This document shows positions 44,646 through 57,970 of a stretch of 64,000 nt of DNA, piece by piece (the stretch's first letter is position 1; each line of letters starts with the position of its first letter). Position numbers and translations under genes: made by a program. The notes under the pieces are model-generated. The model saw only the letters and a program-made list of their open reading frames with translations, had not been told where the DNA came from and did not search any database. This DNA comes from Flaccisagitta enflata (Eukaryota; Chaetognatha; Sagittoidea; Aphragmophora): assembly GCA_965153355.1 (NCBI GenBank), contig OZ231126.1:77066001-77130000 (forward strand). The letters run 5' to 3'.

Positions 44646-44831
44646 TTTTTAGTCGCGTGCTACGCGACTCCACACCCCGCTTTGTCGGTCCGTCGTTCGG
44701 TCGGTCCTCTTAAACTTATTCGGTCTTTTTGAGCTTTTTTAGTTCATTGCTCCTGCCCAAATGCCCAAGTGACCTCTATCACTGCTCCCGCCCACCCGCA
44801 CGCGACTGGGGTAGCCGTGTATCCGGCCTTA
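44646..44831 (-). mobile_element. family A hairpin element, copy A6
   Basis: The hairpin TTTTTAGTCGCGTGC-T-ACGCGACT starts at 44646 (arm GTCGCGTGC at 44652-44660), with a GGTCCGTCG array and two TGCTCC(T/C)GCCCA boxes. The 5' motif GCACGCGAC is at 44798-44806 and the end GTGTATCCGGCCTTAA at 44816-44831. A compact, complete copy. Confidence 0.82.
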
Positions 44832-45236
44832 ATTCAAATTCAGCGACATACTCATACATGTAGCCAATTCCATTGCTAAGCTTCATCGGTTTTTGTTGCT
44901 CCTCACCACTCGCGTGGACCAAGCTACCACATGTTCTTACTTACGTCGTTGCAATTCCCCATTTCCTTCGCGCGCCACCACCCCCGCCCACCCCTTATCT
45001 CCCCTTCTCCCCCCCCCCATTTCGACAAAATATACACACATAAAAAATTGCAACCCCAGTTAGTTTGTGGCGCGTTTGTCCCTTGGCGCTGTCTTGCACG
45101 CAGAACCTCTTTTCATTCTGGTAATCATATAACGGAAGGCCTCGTCCTCAGTTGCCCGGCGGACATGCTTGGTTATCTCTTCAACCCACCAGAGATTAGC
45201 GTTTTTCCTTCAGTTGACATTTTCTCTTTCTTTCAT
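44832..45236. other. spacer, no gene recognised
   Basis: C-rich patch at 44970-45020. No supported gene. Confidence 0.4.
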
Positions 45237-45262
45237 TCTCTCTCTCTGCCTCTCTCTCTCTG

Positions 45263-45301
<39 letters not shown>
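45237..45301. repeat. (CT)n tract with GCCT interruptions
   Basis: About 65 bp; two TGCC interruptions. Confidence 0.94.
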
Positions 45302-46338
<1,037 letters not shown>

Positions 46339-46347
46339 GAGAACACA

Positions 46348-46600
<253 letters not shown>

Positions 46601-46738
46601 GCGGGCAGAAAGAGACATTCAGAATAATAGCTAACAGAAGCTTCCTGGAGATACTGGAAGATTCAGATTCATACTAGAATGGCGAAGACAGAATTTGAAA
46701 CTAAGTCATCAAACAAACTCAGGCACAGAAATTTAACC

Positions 46739-46862
46739 AAACAAGGCCAAGTAGGCCAATAAGGTGCGACGTGTGGATTGTCGAACGAATACGTTACCGA
46801 CCGACCAACAGACCAACCAACGGACACAGCAAGTTATAGAGGTGCTTTGTCGCACCTAAAAA
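46739..46862 (+). mobile_element. family A-like hairpin element, copy A7 (variant ends)
   Basis: 5' end AACAAGGCCAAGTAGGCCAA with motif GGTGCGAC (46763-46770), then CGACCGACCAACAGACC steps. The 3' hairpin AGGTGC...GTCGCACCT is followed by AAAAA. The arm GTCGCACC (46849-46856) is the exact complement of the 5' motif, although both differ completely from those of A1-A6. At 124 bp it is the shortest complete copy. Confidence 0.75.
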
Positions 46863-47059
46863 CAGGCAAGTGCAAACGATCTCGTGAAATGAGAATGAAT
46901 TGCGAACATGCAAACGAAGACAAGAAATATTTTGATGACAAAAACGGGAAAAACCTGAAATTAAAAAGTTTGCATTCATGGTTTCAATAAACATTAACTG
47001 ACAAAAAGAGCCACTGTCCTAAAGATGGCAAAAGGACTATCTTGAGAAAAAGTATATAG
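46863..47059. other. short spacer
   Basis: Nothing recognised. Confidence 0.35.
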
Positions 47060-47592
47060 ACAGTATATGCAGTATACTACTTGACTAGTTTTTTTCAAAA
47101 ATAACCTTAAAAAAACTCTCAAATCTATTATATTAGATACATAGTTTTACATCTTTAATTAACAGTAACTCTTCGAATATGGGTTTTTAGACATTTCCAA
47201 ATAAGCTTTATGTATAAATGCAATATGTTTTTCCCAAACTTTAATATTGTTTAAGATCATTGCATCTTGGTCTATTCTAGGTGCTCCTCGAAGCCTTATT
47301 TTCAACCACAATGATTGAATATGACTGGAATCAGGCTGGAACATGTAACAAGTGTCTGGTGTTGTAGCAGGGATGAAAAATTAGATGAAAAACCATCGAT
47401 CTATTTCCAGAATGACAATAATATATAATGCAGAAATCTAGATACAATATTTTGGTTATTTTTCATTTGGGGTATCAATCTTGTTTTGCTTGTCATTTCT
47501 AAACGGCTTGAGCTGGACAGATGCGGTTTGCGGCATTAGTTCAAAAATAAGAAATTAGTTTTGATATAGATTTGTTATTCTAAACAGAGTTA
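47060..47592 (-). mobile_element. degraded Tc1-like element (left portion)
   Basis: It contains a minus-strand Tc1-like transposase remnant (47159-47344) and, 150 bp further, TTTCTAAACGGCTTGAGCT (about 47499), a motif shared with M2, M3 and, in the same relation to the transposase, M5. Ends are uncertain. AGTATACTACTTGACTAG at about 47072 weakly matches the reverse complement of 48362-48384, just beyond the pogo-like MITE, so that MITE may have inserted into this element. Confidence 0.55.
47159..47344 (-). pseudogene. Tc1-like transposase C-terminal remnant
   Basis: The 61-residue minus-strand frame has PDSSHIQSLW where Tc1 transposases have the PDLNPIENLW signature with the second catalytic Asp region. 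It is followed by KIRLRG-PR and a conserved-looking WEK...LEMSKNP tail near the usual position of the C terminus. The Asp-Leu-Asn-Pro core is altered and the N-terminal DNA-binding and DDE parts upstream are not recognisable, so it is a dead fragment. Family assignment is from motif pattern only. Confidence 0.6.
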
Positions 47593-48355
47593 CAGTGGAC
47601 TACCGCCTTTTCGTCACCTGATTTAACGACATTTCGGATTTAACATCCAGGTTTCTTTGGTCCCAATTTTTTACAGGCTTTTGTAATGTTAATTTTACCT
47701 GATTTAATGACACCTGATATAACAGCCAAACCTGATTTAAAGTCGCTTTTTTCAGGTCCCTTAGCAATTTTTTTCCTGATTTAGTGACATTGACATTTCA
47801 GTTTAGTTATGTGGTTTGAATTTTCATTGAAACTGTAATGTATCATAAAACTATAGAAAAATTTTTTTTAGCACAAACTAAGAATATTTTAACATAAACT
47901 AAGACTAAGACAAAAAAGAAAAACAGGATAGCAGCTAAAGAATGAAAAAAATTATGAACAAAAAGAATGAAATATGATCAGTCAATAGTTTTTTTTTAGA
48001 AAAAAATTTGAATCAAAATCAGTTATTTTTAGTAATGTTTTTTATCCCACAAGTAATTTATGTTCTCTTATACTTAACTTTTACATGACATTGTGTGTCG
48101 TTACAAGGCTAAATGTATCTGCTGTTTTTGTGTGTCTGTCTTTCTGTCTATCTGTCTGTTAGACTTTTTGTCTTTTGCCCTGACTGTCTTTATGTCTGTT
48201 TAGTATTTACACAATTTGGCACCGATGCTAGCCTTTATTGCTCATGAAGCAGTGAAGATCAATGAAAGAAAATTATAAATTCGATTTTACAACATTCGGA
48301 TTTAACGACCAAAAATCTCTGGTCCCTTCAAGGTCGTTAAATCGGGTTCCCACTG
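47593..48355. mobile_element. pogo/Tigger-like MITE (M4)
   Basis: The right end, reverse-complemented, reads CAGTGGGAACCCGATTTAAC and GACC, then GGTCGTTAAATCCG. The left end reads CAGTGGACTACCGCCTTTTC then TGATTTAACGACATTTCGG. TA flanks both sides (47591-47592, 48356-48357). CAGTGG termini with nested GATTTAACGAC repeats are characteristic of pogo/Tigger-type elements. The 763-bp interior repeats CCTGATTTAATGACA several times and has no transposase frame. Confidence 0.82.
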
Positions 48356-48399
48356 TATTGTTAAAAACGCTTGTCTTTATACTTATGCTCTACATAGTC

Positions 48400-48403
<4 letters not shown>

Positions 48404-48437
<34 letters not shown>

Positions 48438-48602
48438 TAATCTTGGCTCACGCTTTCCGGTGCACAATCAAACATTCTTATCTCGCGTTAATTGATACAA
48501 TTATCGGTCGTTTTCTTCCGTTCACATTTCCATTTGCATTGTAAAACGAGCCTTTGTGTCCGAGTTCCATATGCTGAATGTGCCTTTTCATTCTGTTTCT
48601 TA

Positions 48603-48673
<71 letters not shown>

Positions 48674-48838
48674 TAATCTTGGCTCACGCTTTCCGGTGCA
48701 CAATCAAACATTCTTATCTCGCGTTAATTGATACAATTATCGGTCGTTTTCTTCCGTTCACATTTCCATTTGCATTGTAAAACGAGCCTTTGTGTCCGAG
48801 TTCCATATGCTGAATGTGCCTTTTCATTCTGTTTCTTA

Positions 48839-48900
<62 letters not shown>
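48404..48900. repeat. ~236-bp macrosatellite: (CT)n plus 172-bp unit, two copies
   Basis: The unit from CCAACTAATCTTGGCTCACG to TTCATTCTGTTTCTTAGA occurs at 48433-48604 and 48669-48840, apparently identical. CT tracts lie before (48404-48432), between (48605-48668) and after (48841-48900). Confidence 0.95.
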
Positions 48901-48903
<3 letters not shown>

Positions 48904-49049
48904 ACTTTCGTTTGGGATGGGAACCTGTTTCACCTGGTAAGGAGTAAAAGAGAAAGAAGGAGAGATATTCTGTAACGACAATTCCGTCTAGACATTTTTC
49001 TCGTTTCTCTAAATCCTGTTTGCCGCCTGTTTCTCGTCCGACCGACCGA

Positions 49050-49275
49050 TTTACCCAACCAACAATAGGATTTATCAAACCAACAACAGCATTTACCAAA
49101 CAAACAATTTGATTCTCCAAATCAACAATAAAATTTACAAAACCAACACTAGGATTTTCCAAACCAATATAACGATTTACCAAACTAACTATAGGATCTA
49201 CCTAACCGCCGATACGATTCACCAAACCAACAATACGACCTGCCAAACCAACACCTCCATTCAGCAGTCACCAGA
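49050..49275. repeat. ~24-bp minisatellite ACCAACAATAGGATTTACCA
   Basis: About nine diverged copies. The 24-bp period keeps octapeptide-periodic frames open on both strands, which explains the frames at 49109-49351 and 48902-49183. Confidence 0.85.
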
Positions 49276-49439
49276 TCAACAGTACTTCCATCTATTTTCT
49301 TTTTTGGGTTTTTACATAGAATCCCTTTTATTGAAACACACATCTATCTAATTTCCTATGCTAACCCTAATGTCACCCCACCCGAATCGCCATCTCGCCA
49401 TCTCCTTCAACCCATATCCAATAAATATTTCAGTCCACC

Positions 49440-49672
49440 AGTCCAAGCCCTTTGCCAACTCACCTTATACTCCCGTCAATCTATACTATCATTTTTACAT
49501 CAACCCTTATCTCCCGTCAATCTATATTATCATTTTCACATCAACCCTCATCAACTGCAAACCCCATTTCCACCTCCCACAACCCCTTCCAACTTGCAAC
49601 TGCTAACCCCCTCTCCATCTCCCACAACCCCCACCAATTGCAAACCCCCTCTCCATCTCCCACAACCCCGTT
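49440..49672. repeat. two ~47-bp minisatellites
   Basis: CTCCCGTCAATCTATA(C/T)TAT twice (about 49470 and 49511), then AACCCC(C/A)TCTCCATCTCCCA-type units three times (49559, 49606, 49645). Confidence 0.85.
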
Positions 49673-49718
49673 GTTCCGCGGCTGCCTGGGTAAATCCCCG
49701 GTGCGGTACCACGCCAGC

Positions 49719-49762
49719 CGAGACGAGGCCGAGACGAGGCCGAGACGAGGCCGAGACGAGGA
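49719..49762. repeat. 11-bp repeat CCGAGACGAGG, four copies
   Basis: Perfect 11-bp period; not codon-compatible, so an argument against coding here. Confidence 0.95.
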
Positions 49763-49809
49763 CGGGGAGCGGACGTCAGCAATTATTACCTCGATTTGTC
49801 TGCGCACGT

Positions 49810-49975
49810 GCCGAACCCGGACAACAACTACAACAACAACAACCGTAACGACAACGACGACGATAACAATGAAAAACATAACAACAACGACGACAACAGC
49901 AACAACAACGACGGTGATGAAGAAAGAAATAACAAAGACAGATATTCGAACTAAAATAACAACAGTGGCGACAAA
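49810..49975. repeat. degenerate ACAACAACG / ACGACGACGAT repeats
   Basis: AAC and ACG trimers in loose order; gives a Thr-rich frame on the + strand. Confidence 0.8.
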
Positions 49976-50060
49976 GGAAAGTTGAAGACGTTTTTAAGCC
50001 CAGATTTATCCGGTAGAAAAAGATTGAGACAGATTTTTTTCAAAAGAAACAAAAAAAAAT

Positions 50061-50061
50061 C

Positions 50062-50137
<76 letters not shown>

Positions 50138-50138
50138 A
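50061..50138. repeat. (CAA)n tract
   Basis: About 25 CAA trimers. Confidence 0.98.
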
Positions 50139-51010
50139 TTCAGTTTTGTTACACAATAAGCAATCATTCATTTTGAGGCCTTGATCTGCATAACTAGTTA
50201 TTTTTTTCGTTTCCTTCTCGGATTTGTCTTTTCACATGGAAATTTTTTCCACCATTTTTTTAGGGGAGGTATTTTTTTTTTCTCGCCATGAAATCGTCTT
50301 GTTTACGTGAATAAACATGTACCGAAAATATCAATAAACAAACTCTGTGAGTGAAATTTTTTGCTTAGTTAATCAAAAATCCCTCCTTGCCAGCCGGTTC
50401 AACCTCATTTCTTCCCCCCATAACCACTTATTTTTTCGTTCATATCCTTTCTACCTGATTGATTCTTCCTTCTCTACTATTCCTCACCTTCAAAGCTCGA
50501 GCTAACCAACCTACTTGCGGTACCTACCTACCTTACGACCCATAGGCTCTCTTCGCTTTCAGATTTCGTCTCCTAGATTACTCCCATTCTCTTACCTAAC
50601 GTTTTCTTATATTTGGATCATGCAACAGTTACTCCACAGCCTCTTCAACTACTGCCCTGCAACTTGAGCTCACCCCATAATGTGTGTTTCCACCCCTTAC
50701 AGCCTCTCCCTCCTCCTGTTCACCCTTTCCCCCCCCCCATCTTTGTCATCTTGAGTGAACCAGATTTCTCTGTACCTCCTCTTCCTCTTCCTCTTCCTCT
50801 ATCCATCCCCGCCTCTGTCTCCATCCAACCCTCCCCTGCCTACTCTCCCCTCTGTCTTTTCCTCCCCCTGTCTTCCTGTCTCTTTGCTACCTGTCTCTTT
50901 GCTACCTCCCCCCTCCTCCCCCCCCCCCATTTTTTTTGCCTCCCGTCGCCCGAGACATTTACCTCCGATGGAAAAGCTCACACCGAAAATAATTTTGCCT
51001 AGGAGACATC

Positions 51011-51013
<3 letters not shown>
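50139..51013. other. spacer, pyrimidine-rich right half
   Basis: The open frame 50613-51002 is Pro/Leu/Ser-rich from C/T composition, with a CTGTCTCTTTGCTAC direct repeat (50876, 50891) and C runs. I see no splice or domain support for an exon, though it lies about 1.6 kb upstream of real exons on the same strand. Confidence 0.4.

Positions 51014-51103
<90 letters not shown>
51014..51103. repeat. (GA)n tract
   Basis: 90 bp of uninterrupted GA. Confidence 0.98.
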
Positions 51104-51106
<3 letters not shown>

Positions 51107-51232
51107 ACAGAGACAGAGACAGAGAGAGATAAGAGAGAGCTTTCAGTCAGCAGTCTCTGTTTGTCTTCCAAGGTAATGATGTTTGTGAAGCACAGGTGCA
51201 AAATTTCTACTTTCAAATATCCATCACTCCTT

Positions 51233-51236
<4 letters not shown>

Positions 51237-51282
<46 letters not shown>
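51237..51282. repeat. (CT)n tract
   Basis: 46 bp of CT. Confidence 0.96.
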
Positions 51283-51289
<7 letters not shown>

Positions 51290-51608
51290 CTTTCTCTATC
51301 GTACGTAGTGGTAATAAACCGCGAACAGAAAGGTGTTACAATGATTCCAGAAATGGCGTATTTCATGCTGAGAGAGTTTCTCGATTGTCGCGATTGTCGA
51401 CGTGGTTGGCTTTTAGAGTTCCCCAATTCTATTCTGTCACTAGATGGAGAAAGAACGTGTTCGGTGTTAAGGTTTCCTTTACAGTTTTTAAGCTCTTCAC
51501 TTTATACTTACTCTGTTGACGTGTTCGGTGTTACGGTTTCTATCGGCGCGGCGGGTAAACGGAAGCGATCAGAAAGCCTTAAGATGATCTGTAAACGTAT
51601 ACATTAGT
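51283..51608. other. spacer with a short direct repeat
   Basis: GTGTTCGGTGTTA(A/C)GGTTTC occurs at about 51459 and 51521. The open + frame has no recognisable domain. Confidence 0.4.
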
Positions 51609-51698
51609 TTATTTCTTTTTCTTTTTCTTTTTCTTTTTCTTTTTCTTTTTCTTTTTCTTTTTCTTTTTCTTTTTCTTTTTCTTTTTCTTTTTCTTTTT
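51609..51698. repeat. (CTTTTT)n hexamer tract
   Basis: About 14 perfect CTTTTT units. Confidence 0.98.
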
Positions 51699-51784
51699 GT
51701 CTCTATTCAGTGTTCATGGTCGGCCCAACTTAAAGATTGTCACAGGGACTCCGTGTTTGAAAAGAAATCCCTTTAAAAATCATA

Positions 51785-52395
51785 CAACCTTGGAAATAAG
51801 TTTATCGCATCACTTAAAGCCTCATATCTCCTTCACAAATAAAAAAAATTAAGAAAAATTGGTGAGATTCTGAAACGTCTTTAAATTTTCTAGCAGTCGG
51901 CGCCAACCGCATTACTGTGCATCTAACCGTTTAGAAATGAGAGCTGATTGAAGTCAGGTACCTCTTTTGAAAAATGGCATAAAAATGGCGTTTTTGAAAC
52001 ATGGTTCATGGAAGATGGCGTGCCTACTCACTGGATGTTTCAACGAAGCAATGGCATCAAAGGCATAGTGTCAAAGGTCAAACACTGCTCCAGTTGACCC
52101 AGAAACAGCCCAGATCTCAACCTGATTGAATCGCTATGGTCCTAATTGAAGCAATGGCAAAGTTGAGAATGTGCAACATGGATGGCAGGACTAAAAAGAA
52201 TTGCGCTAAAGTCTGGAGGAAGATCACCTTATCATACCTTCAGTTGCAGTGCGAATGCATGAAGAGACGCAGGAGAGCGTTTTAAAGGTCAAGGAGGACA
52301 AGACCAAGTATAAAGATTGTTATGGACATGTTAATTGTATTATCTTGTCCATAAAACGCCCTTTCGTCAATAATGCGATAAACTTTTTTCCAAGA
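51785..52395 (+). mobile_element. degraded Tc1-like element (M5)
   Basis: Terminal inverted repeats CTTGGAAATAAGTTTATCGC and (from the right) CTTGGAAAAAAGTTTATCGC, one mismatch in about 22 bp, close to TA dinucleotides (51783-51784 and 52396-52397). It contains a + strand transposase remnant near the right end and the CCGTTTAGAAATGA motif near the left. At 611 bp it is far shorter than an intact ~1.3-1.7 kb Tc1-type element, so internally deleted. Confidence 0.82.
52100..52285 (+). pseudogene. Tc1-like transposase C-terminal remnant
   Basis: From 52104 the frame reads NSPDLNLIESLWS, stop, LKQ, the Tc1-family SPDLNPIENLWSxLK signature with Pro and Asn replaced and a premature TAA. Downstream frames are broken. 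The DNA-binding domain and the first catalytic Asp region are missing. It belongs to the M5 element. Confidence 0.8.
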
Positions 52396-52561
52396 TAGTA
52401 CAATATATACAAACTTATCAAATATATACACTCTGATTTCATTTCCTTTACTACATCTTCCTCAAACTGTTTACTCACTCGTAGGAATTTTTCGTTTTAC
52501 AACCGATTTATTTCTTCTTCCCCTCCCCCGCCCCCCCCCCTTCTTTTTGTATTGTCTACAG

Positions 52562-52801
52562 AAGCGAAAGAAGAAGCTGAAGAGGAACGATTGAGCGAAT
52601 TCAACGATCATCATCGTCACCTCTCGGCTTTGGACTCGTCCTCCTCCTCCTGGGGATCTACCGCCGCCCCTGCGGGCTCTCCCGGGGCACCCCCGCCCCG
52701 ACCGGGCTCCTCGCCGGCCCACGCAGGTTCACCCCTCGGCGTCCGGGCCGACCTTGGCCGAGGATCCTCGCCGAGCGGAGAATCCAGCGGATCATTCTCG
52801 G
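52562..52801 (+). CDS. C2H2 zinc-finger protein, internal exon (partial gene)
   Basis: A 240-nt internal exon. The acceptor is a long C/T tract ending TTGTCTACAG, with the AG at 52560-52561, and the donor is G|GTAAGA at 52801/52802. Both boundaries are phase 1, so the exon is symmetric. It encodes an acidic start (KEEAEEERLSEFNDHHRHL), a Ser run (SSSSSW) and a long Ser/Gly/Pro/Ala-rich linker without folded-domain signatures. The next exon (53828-54090) continues it exactly: G from this exon plus GC completes a Gly codon. This is the disordered region preceding the fingers of a probable nuclear DNA-binding protein. No start codon is included; earlier exons are not identified and the gene name is not recognised. 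GC content is much higher than in neighbouring DNA, typical of a real exon here. Confidence 0.8.
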
Positions 52802-52859
52802 GTAAGACAGTCGAAACGGTGAGGATTGGGGGAAGGGGGAGGGGATAGGCTCTAAGATC

Positions 52860-53060
52860 ACTCAGTTTGGGGGGTGGGTTGGGCCGGTAGGGGCACGGGC
52901 TGAAAGATCGCGCTTTGCCGTTCTAAGGATCAGTTTGGGGGAGGGGGATGTAGGGGGGGGGCTGAAAGATCAGACTGTGCCATTCTAAGGATCACTTTGG
53001 GGGATGGGGGGATGGGGAGCTGAAAGATCACTCTTCGCCGTTCTAAGGATCGGTTTAGGG
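52860..53060. repeat. intronic ~60-bp G-rich minisatellite
   Basis: GCTGAAAGATC occurs at 52899, 52961 and 53019 and GTTCTAAGGATC-like words between them. Each unit has a run such as TTTGGGGGAGGGGGATG, giving several G-tract clusters on the sense strand of the zinc-finger intron. Confidence 0.88.
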
Positions 53061-53827
53061 AAAGGGATGGGAGGATTGACGGGGTTCTAAAGGAAGAATG
53101 GATAGAACAATGTTCGGTGGATAGAAATGGCGTTAAAAAGATGAGAGATCACGGACACCGATGAGATGTGATATAAGGATCAAGTAAGAAATGGTGAGTT
53201 TTGCGATGAAAGGGATCGTGAGTGAAAATAGTAACGGGCAGAAAAAGGGAAGTAGGGAAAAAAGCATGAAAACATAGGTTGGAAGTGAGAAGTTTTGAAC
53301 AGATATATCTTTAAAGAAAAAGAAGCGAAGATGAAAAAGAGAATTGTAATAAATGAGAAAAGACGTTTGCCACGTTTTTGATTATGTATAGGAATTGTGC
53401 TTTTAAGTTGTCCTAAACAAAAGGAGAATGAACGCTTTGAGTTTTTTTTTCGGGCCGTTGCCCAAAAAATAGGCGATGTAGAAAGGAAGTTATCTAAATT
53501 TGAATAAATATTGACATTCTTGTTTGCGAATGTATTAAGAGAAGCATCTTTTCCCCTTCCTACGGTTTGTGGGATCAATGGAAATTTCTTTTTTCTTAGG
53601 AATGTTTTAGTTTTCAAGTTTAATTTTCTTATCACTTACGTCACAAGACATGTAATTCGTTTCCAAATGTTTTTAAAGCATTTTCTAATTCATTTTAGAT
53701 TCTTCTTGTGTTCTATTACCTCAGAAATCACAAACGAAAGTAGATCATTGTACATGAATGTACATGAATTGTGTAAAAATTGACATTCCTTAATTTCCTT
53801 CATTTCCTCCATTTTCGGCTTTGTCAG
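53061..53827. other. remainder of zinc-finger intron
   Basis: AT-rich, with a lone family B end word (GGGCCGTTGCCCAAAAAATA, 53453-53472). The open frame on the minus strand (53180-53635) has no domain. The intron totals 1026 nt (52802-53827). Confidence 0.7.
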
Positions 53828-54090
53828 GCGAGTCGCATTTTTGTCCATACTGCAATTATTCCGCCGACAACGAAGTTCGCATCCGGTCTCATATCCTCTC
53901 TCAACATTCCGGCGCTTCTTCCGGCGGCGCTTCCACTTCTGGTCGCGCGGCCTCACCTGTCGGCACCAATTCCACCTCCGGCGCCAACTCAGCTGCCGGC
54001 GCCAACTCAGCTGCCGGCGCCATGGCAACCGGAAATGCAGCCAAAAGACGCTTCTCTTGTCCGCTCTGCCAAGAACGATTCGCGTCCAGG
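53828..54090 (+). CDS. C2H2 zinc-finger protein, internal exon with fingers (partial gene)
   Basis: A 263-nt exon. Acceptor TTTGTCAG at 53821-53827, donor TCCAGG|GTAAGT at 54090/54091; entry phase 1, exit phase 0. The first finger is C-x2-C-x12-H-x4-H: Cys codons at 53842 and 53851, His at 53890 and 53905, starting FCPYCNYS. A Ser/Gly/Ala linker follows, with a duplicated ANSAAG (18-bp direct repeat), then AKRRFSCPLCQERFASR: the two Cys (54058, 54067) and Phe of a second finger whose His pair must be in the next exon. C2H2 fingers coordinate zinc and usually bind DNA, so a nuclear transcription-factor role is the family expectation. Start, end and specific orthology are unknown. A GA tract begins 12 nt into the following intron. 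Confidence 0.88.
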
Positions 54091-54102
54091 GTAAGTCAAA
54101 TA

Positions 54103-55824
<1,722 letters not shown>

Positions 55825-55904
<80 letters not shown>

Positions 55905-55927
55905 CTAGTGAGTTGTGTTTGCTTGGG
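55825..55927. repeat. (GA)n tract plus 23-bp tail (inverted copy at 58350)
   Basis: 80 bp of GA followed by CTAGTGAGTTGTGTTTGCTT GGG. The exact reverse complement, also joined to its CT tract, is at 58355-58397. Confidence 0.93.
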
Positions 55928-56038
55928 TTTGAGTCTTCCATCTGGATCAGACGCCTTCGGTGTGAGTTTTTGTAATTGGTTCATTTTTGATGACTTTTTT
56001 GTGACCTGAAAGTGACAATTTTTTCACTCCCCAGATTA

Positions 56039-56047
56039 CCAACGTAA
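56039..56047 (+). other. candidate 9-nt microexon (weak)
   Basis: TTTTTTCACTCCCCAG precedes ATTACCAAC, which is followed by GTAAGT, so both splice signals are strong. Phase 0 on both sides would add Ile-Thr-Asn to the split second finger. However, Asn would fall at the hydrophobic Leu position of the C2H2 consensus, and no following exon was found. Confidence 0.2.
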
Positions 56048-56073
56048 GTTCCTCCTCTTGTCACTGCTCTCTC

Positions 56074-56078
<5 letters not shown>

Positions 56079-56111
<33 letters not shown>
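56079..56111. repeat. (TC)n tract, short
   Basis: 33 bp of TC ending TGGCAG. Confidence 0.93.
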
Positions 56112-56113
<2 letters not shown>

Positions 56114-56357
56114 CAGGAATTAAAGGCTACTTTAGACAACTATGCCACTTCAAGCTGATTAGGGGATTTAAAGAAATCAAATTTCAGCATCCAAAGCCTA
56201 GCTGCCTTTGTATGTTTCACTAACCGAGTTACCGCAGTTAAACTCCAGCCTATTACCGCATTTATAATCGATCTCATCGACCACCTTTGATCTGCTATGA
56301 CCATCCTTTCACAACAAATGTTACTGTTTTTCCCCCACAGGAACCACCTCAATATTA

Positions 56358-56460
56358 TAATGACCACTTTTCTAGAATAATGACCACTTTTCTAGTAAAA
56401 TGACCACTTTTCTAGTAAAACGACCACCTTTCTAGTAAAATGACCACCCATCTAGTTATG
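56358..56460. repeat. 20-bp minisatellite, five copies
   Basis: Units of AAAATGACCACTTTTCTAGT with minor changes, a perfect 20-bp period. Confidence 0.95.
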
Positions 56461-56597
56461 AGACCACCTTTTTTCTTCTCCACGATGATTTTCTTTATCT
56501 CATTTACGGCTTCTTGTTTTCGGTTTGCGGCGTTATTTTGTTTTTGCGCGAAAATCGTAAATCAGGCCATTCCATTTTCTCTCACCTTCCCTCTTAG

Positions 56598-56716
56598 TCT
56601 TCTTCTTCTTCTTCTTCTTCTTCTTCTTCTTCTTCTTCTTCTTCTTCTTCTTCTTCTTCTTCTTCTTCTTCTTCTTCTTCTTCTTCTTCTTCTTCTTCTT
56701 CTTCTTCTTCTTCTTC
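56598..56716. repeat. (TTC)n tract
   Basis: About 119 bp of uninterrupted TTC. Confidence 0.98.
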
Positions 56717-56824
56717 ACCTCCTTTTTCTTCCTCTTTCCTCAGCTTCTTTTCGATACTTTTCTTCTTCTATTTATTTTGTTTTGTTCCTCTTCTTGTTTT
56801 CACTAAGGTGCTAATGCAAGGCCA

Positions 56825-57519
<695 letters not shown>

Positions 57520-57548
57520 TCATTTTTTTTTTTTTTTTTTTTTTTTTT
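57520..57548. repeat. poly-T run
   Basis: 29 consecutive T. Confidence 0.97.
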
Positions 57549-57715
57549 GAGCCTGAATGGCGAAAAATCATCTGCGTTAAAGATTTGAGGTGAAAAAAGA
57601 TTGAAAAGGCGAAGAAGCGAAAATAAATTCCATCACTCTTTGATGAAAAGACACAGATGAGAGACAGAGGAGACAGAGAGAGAGACACAAGCACACACAC
57701 ATGCATCAACAAAAT

Positions 57716-57970
<255 letters not shown>

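Noticed and set aside
49452-49985. 177-codon frame with a Thr-rich end
   Set aside because: Built from two minisatellites, an 11-bp repeat that shifts frame with copy number, and ACA/ACG trimers.
50613-51002. 129-codon Pro/Leu-rich frame upstream of the zinc-finger exons
   Set aside because: Composition follows C/T-rich sequence with direct repeats; no acceptor/donor pair in the right phase that I could support.
56112-56217. Possible exon after TCTCTGGCAG at 56117 (reads ELKATLDNYATSS then stop in phase 0)
   Set aside because: Acceptor is supplied by a CT microsatellite, the in-phase frame stops after 13 codons and does not provide the missing His pair.
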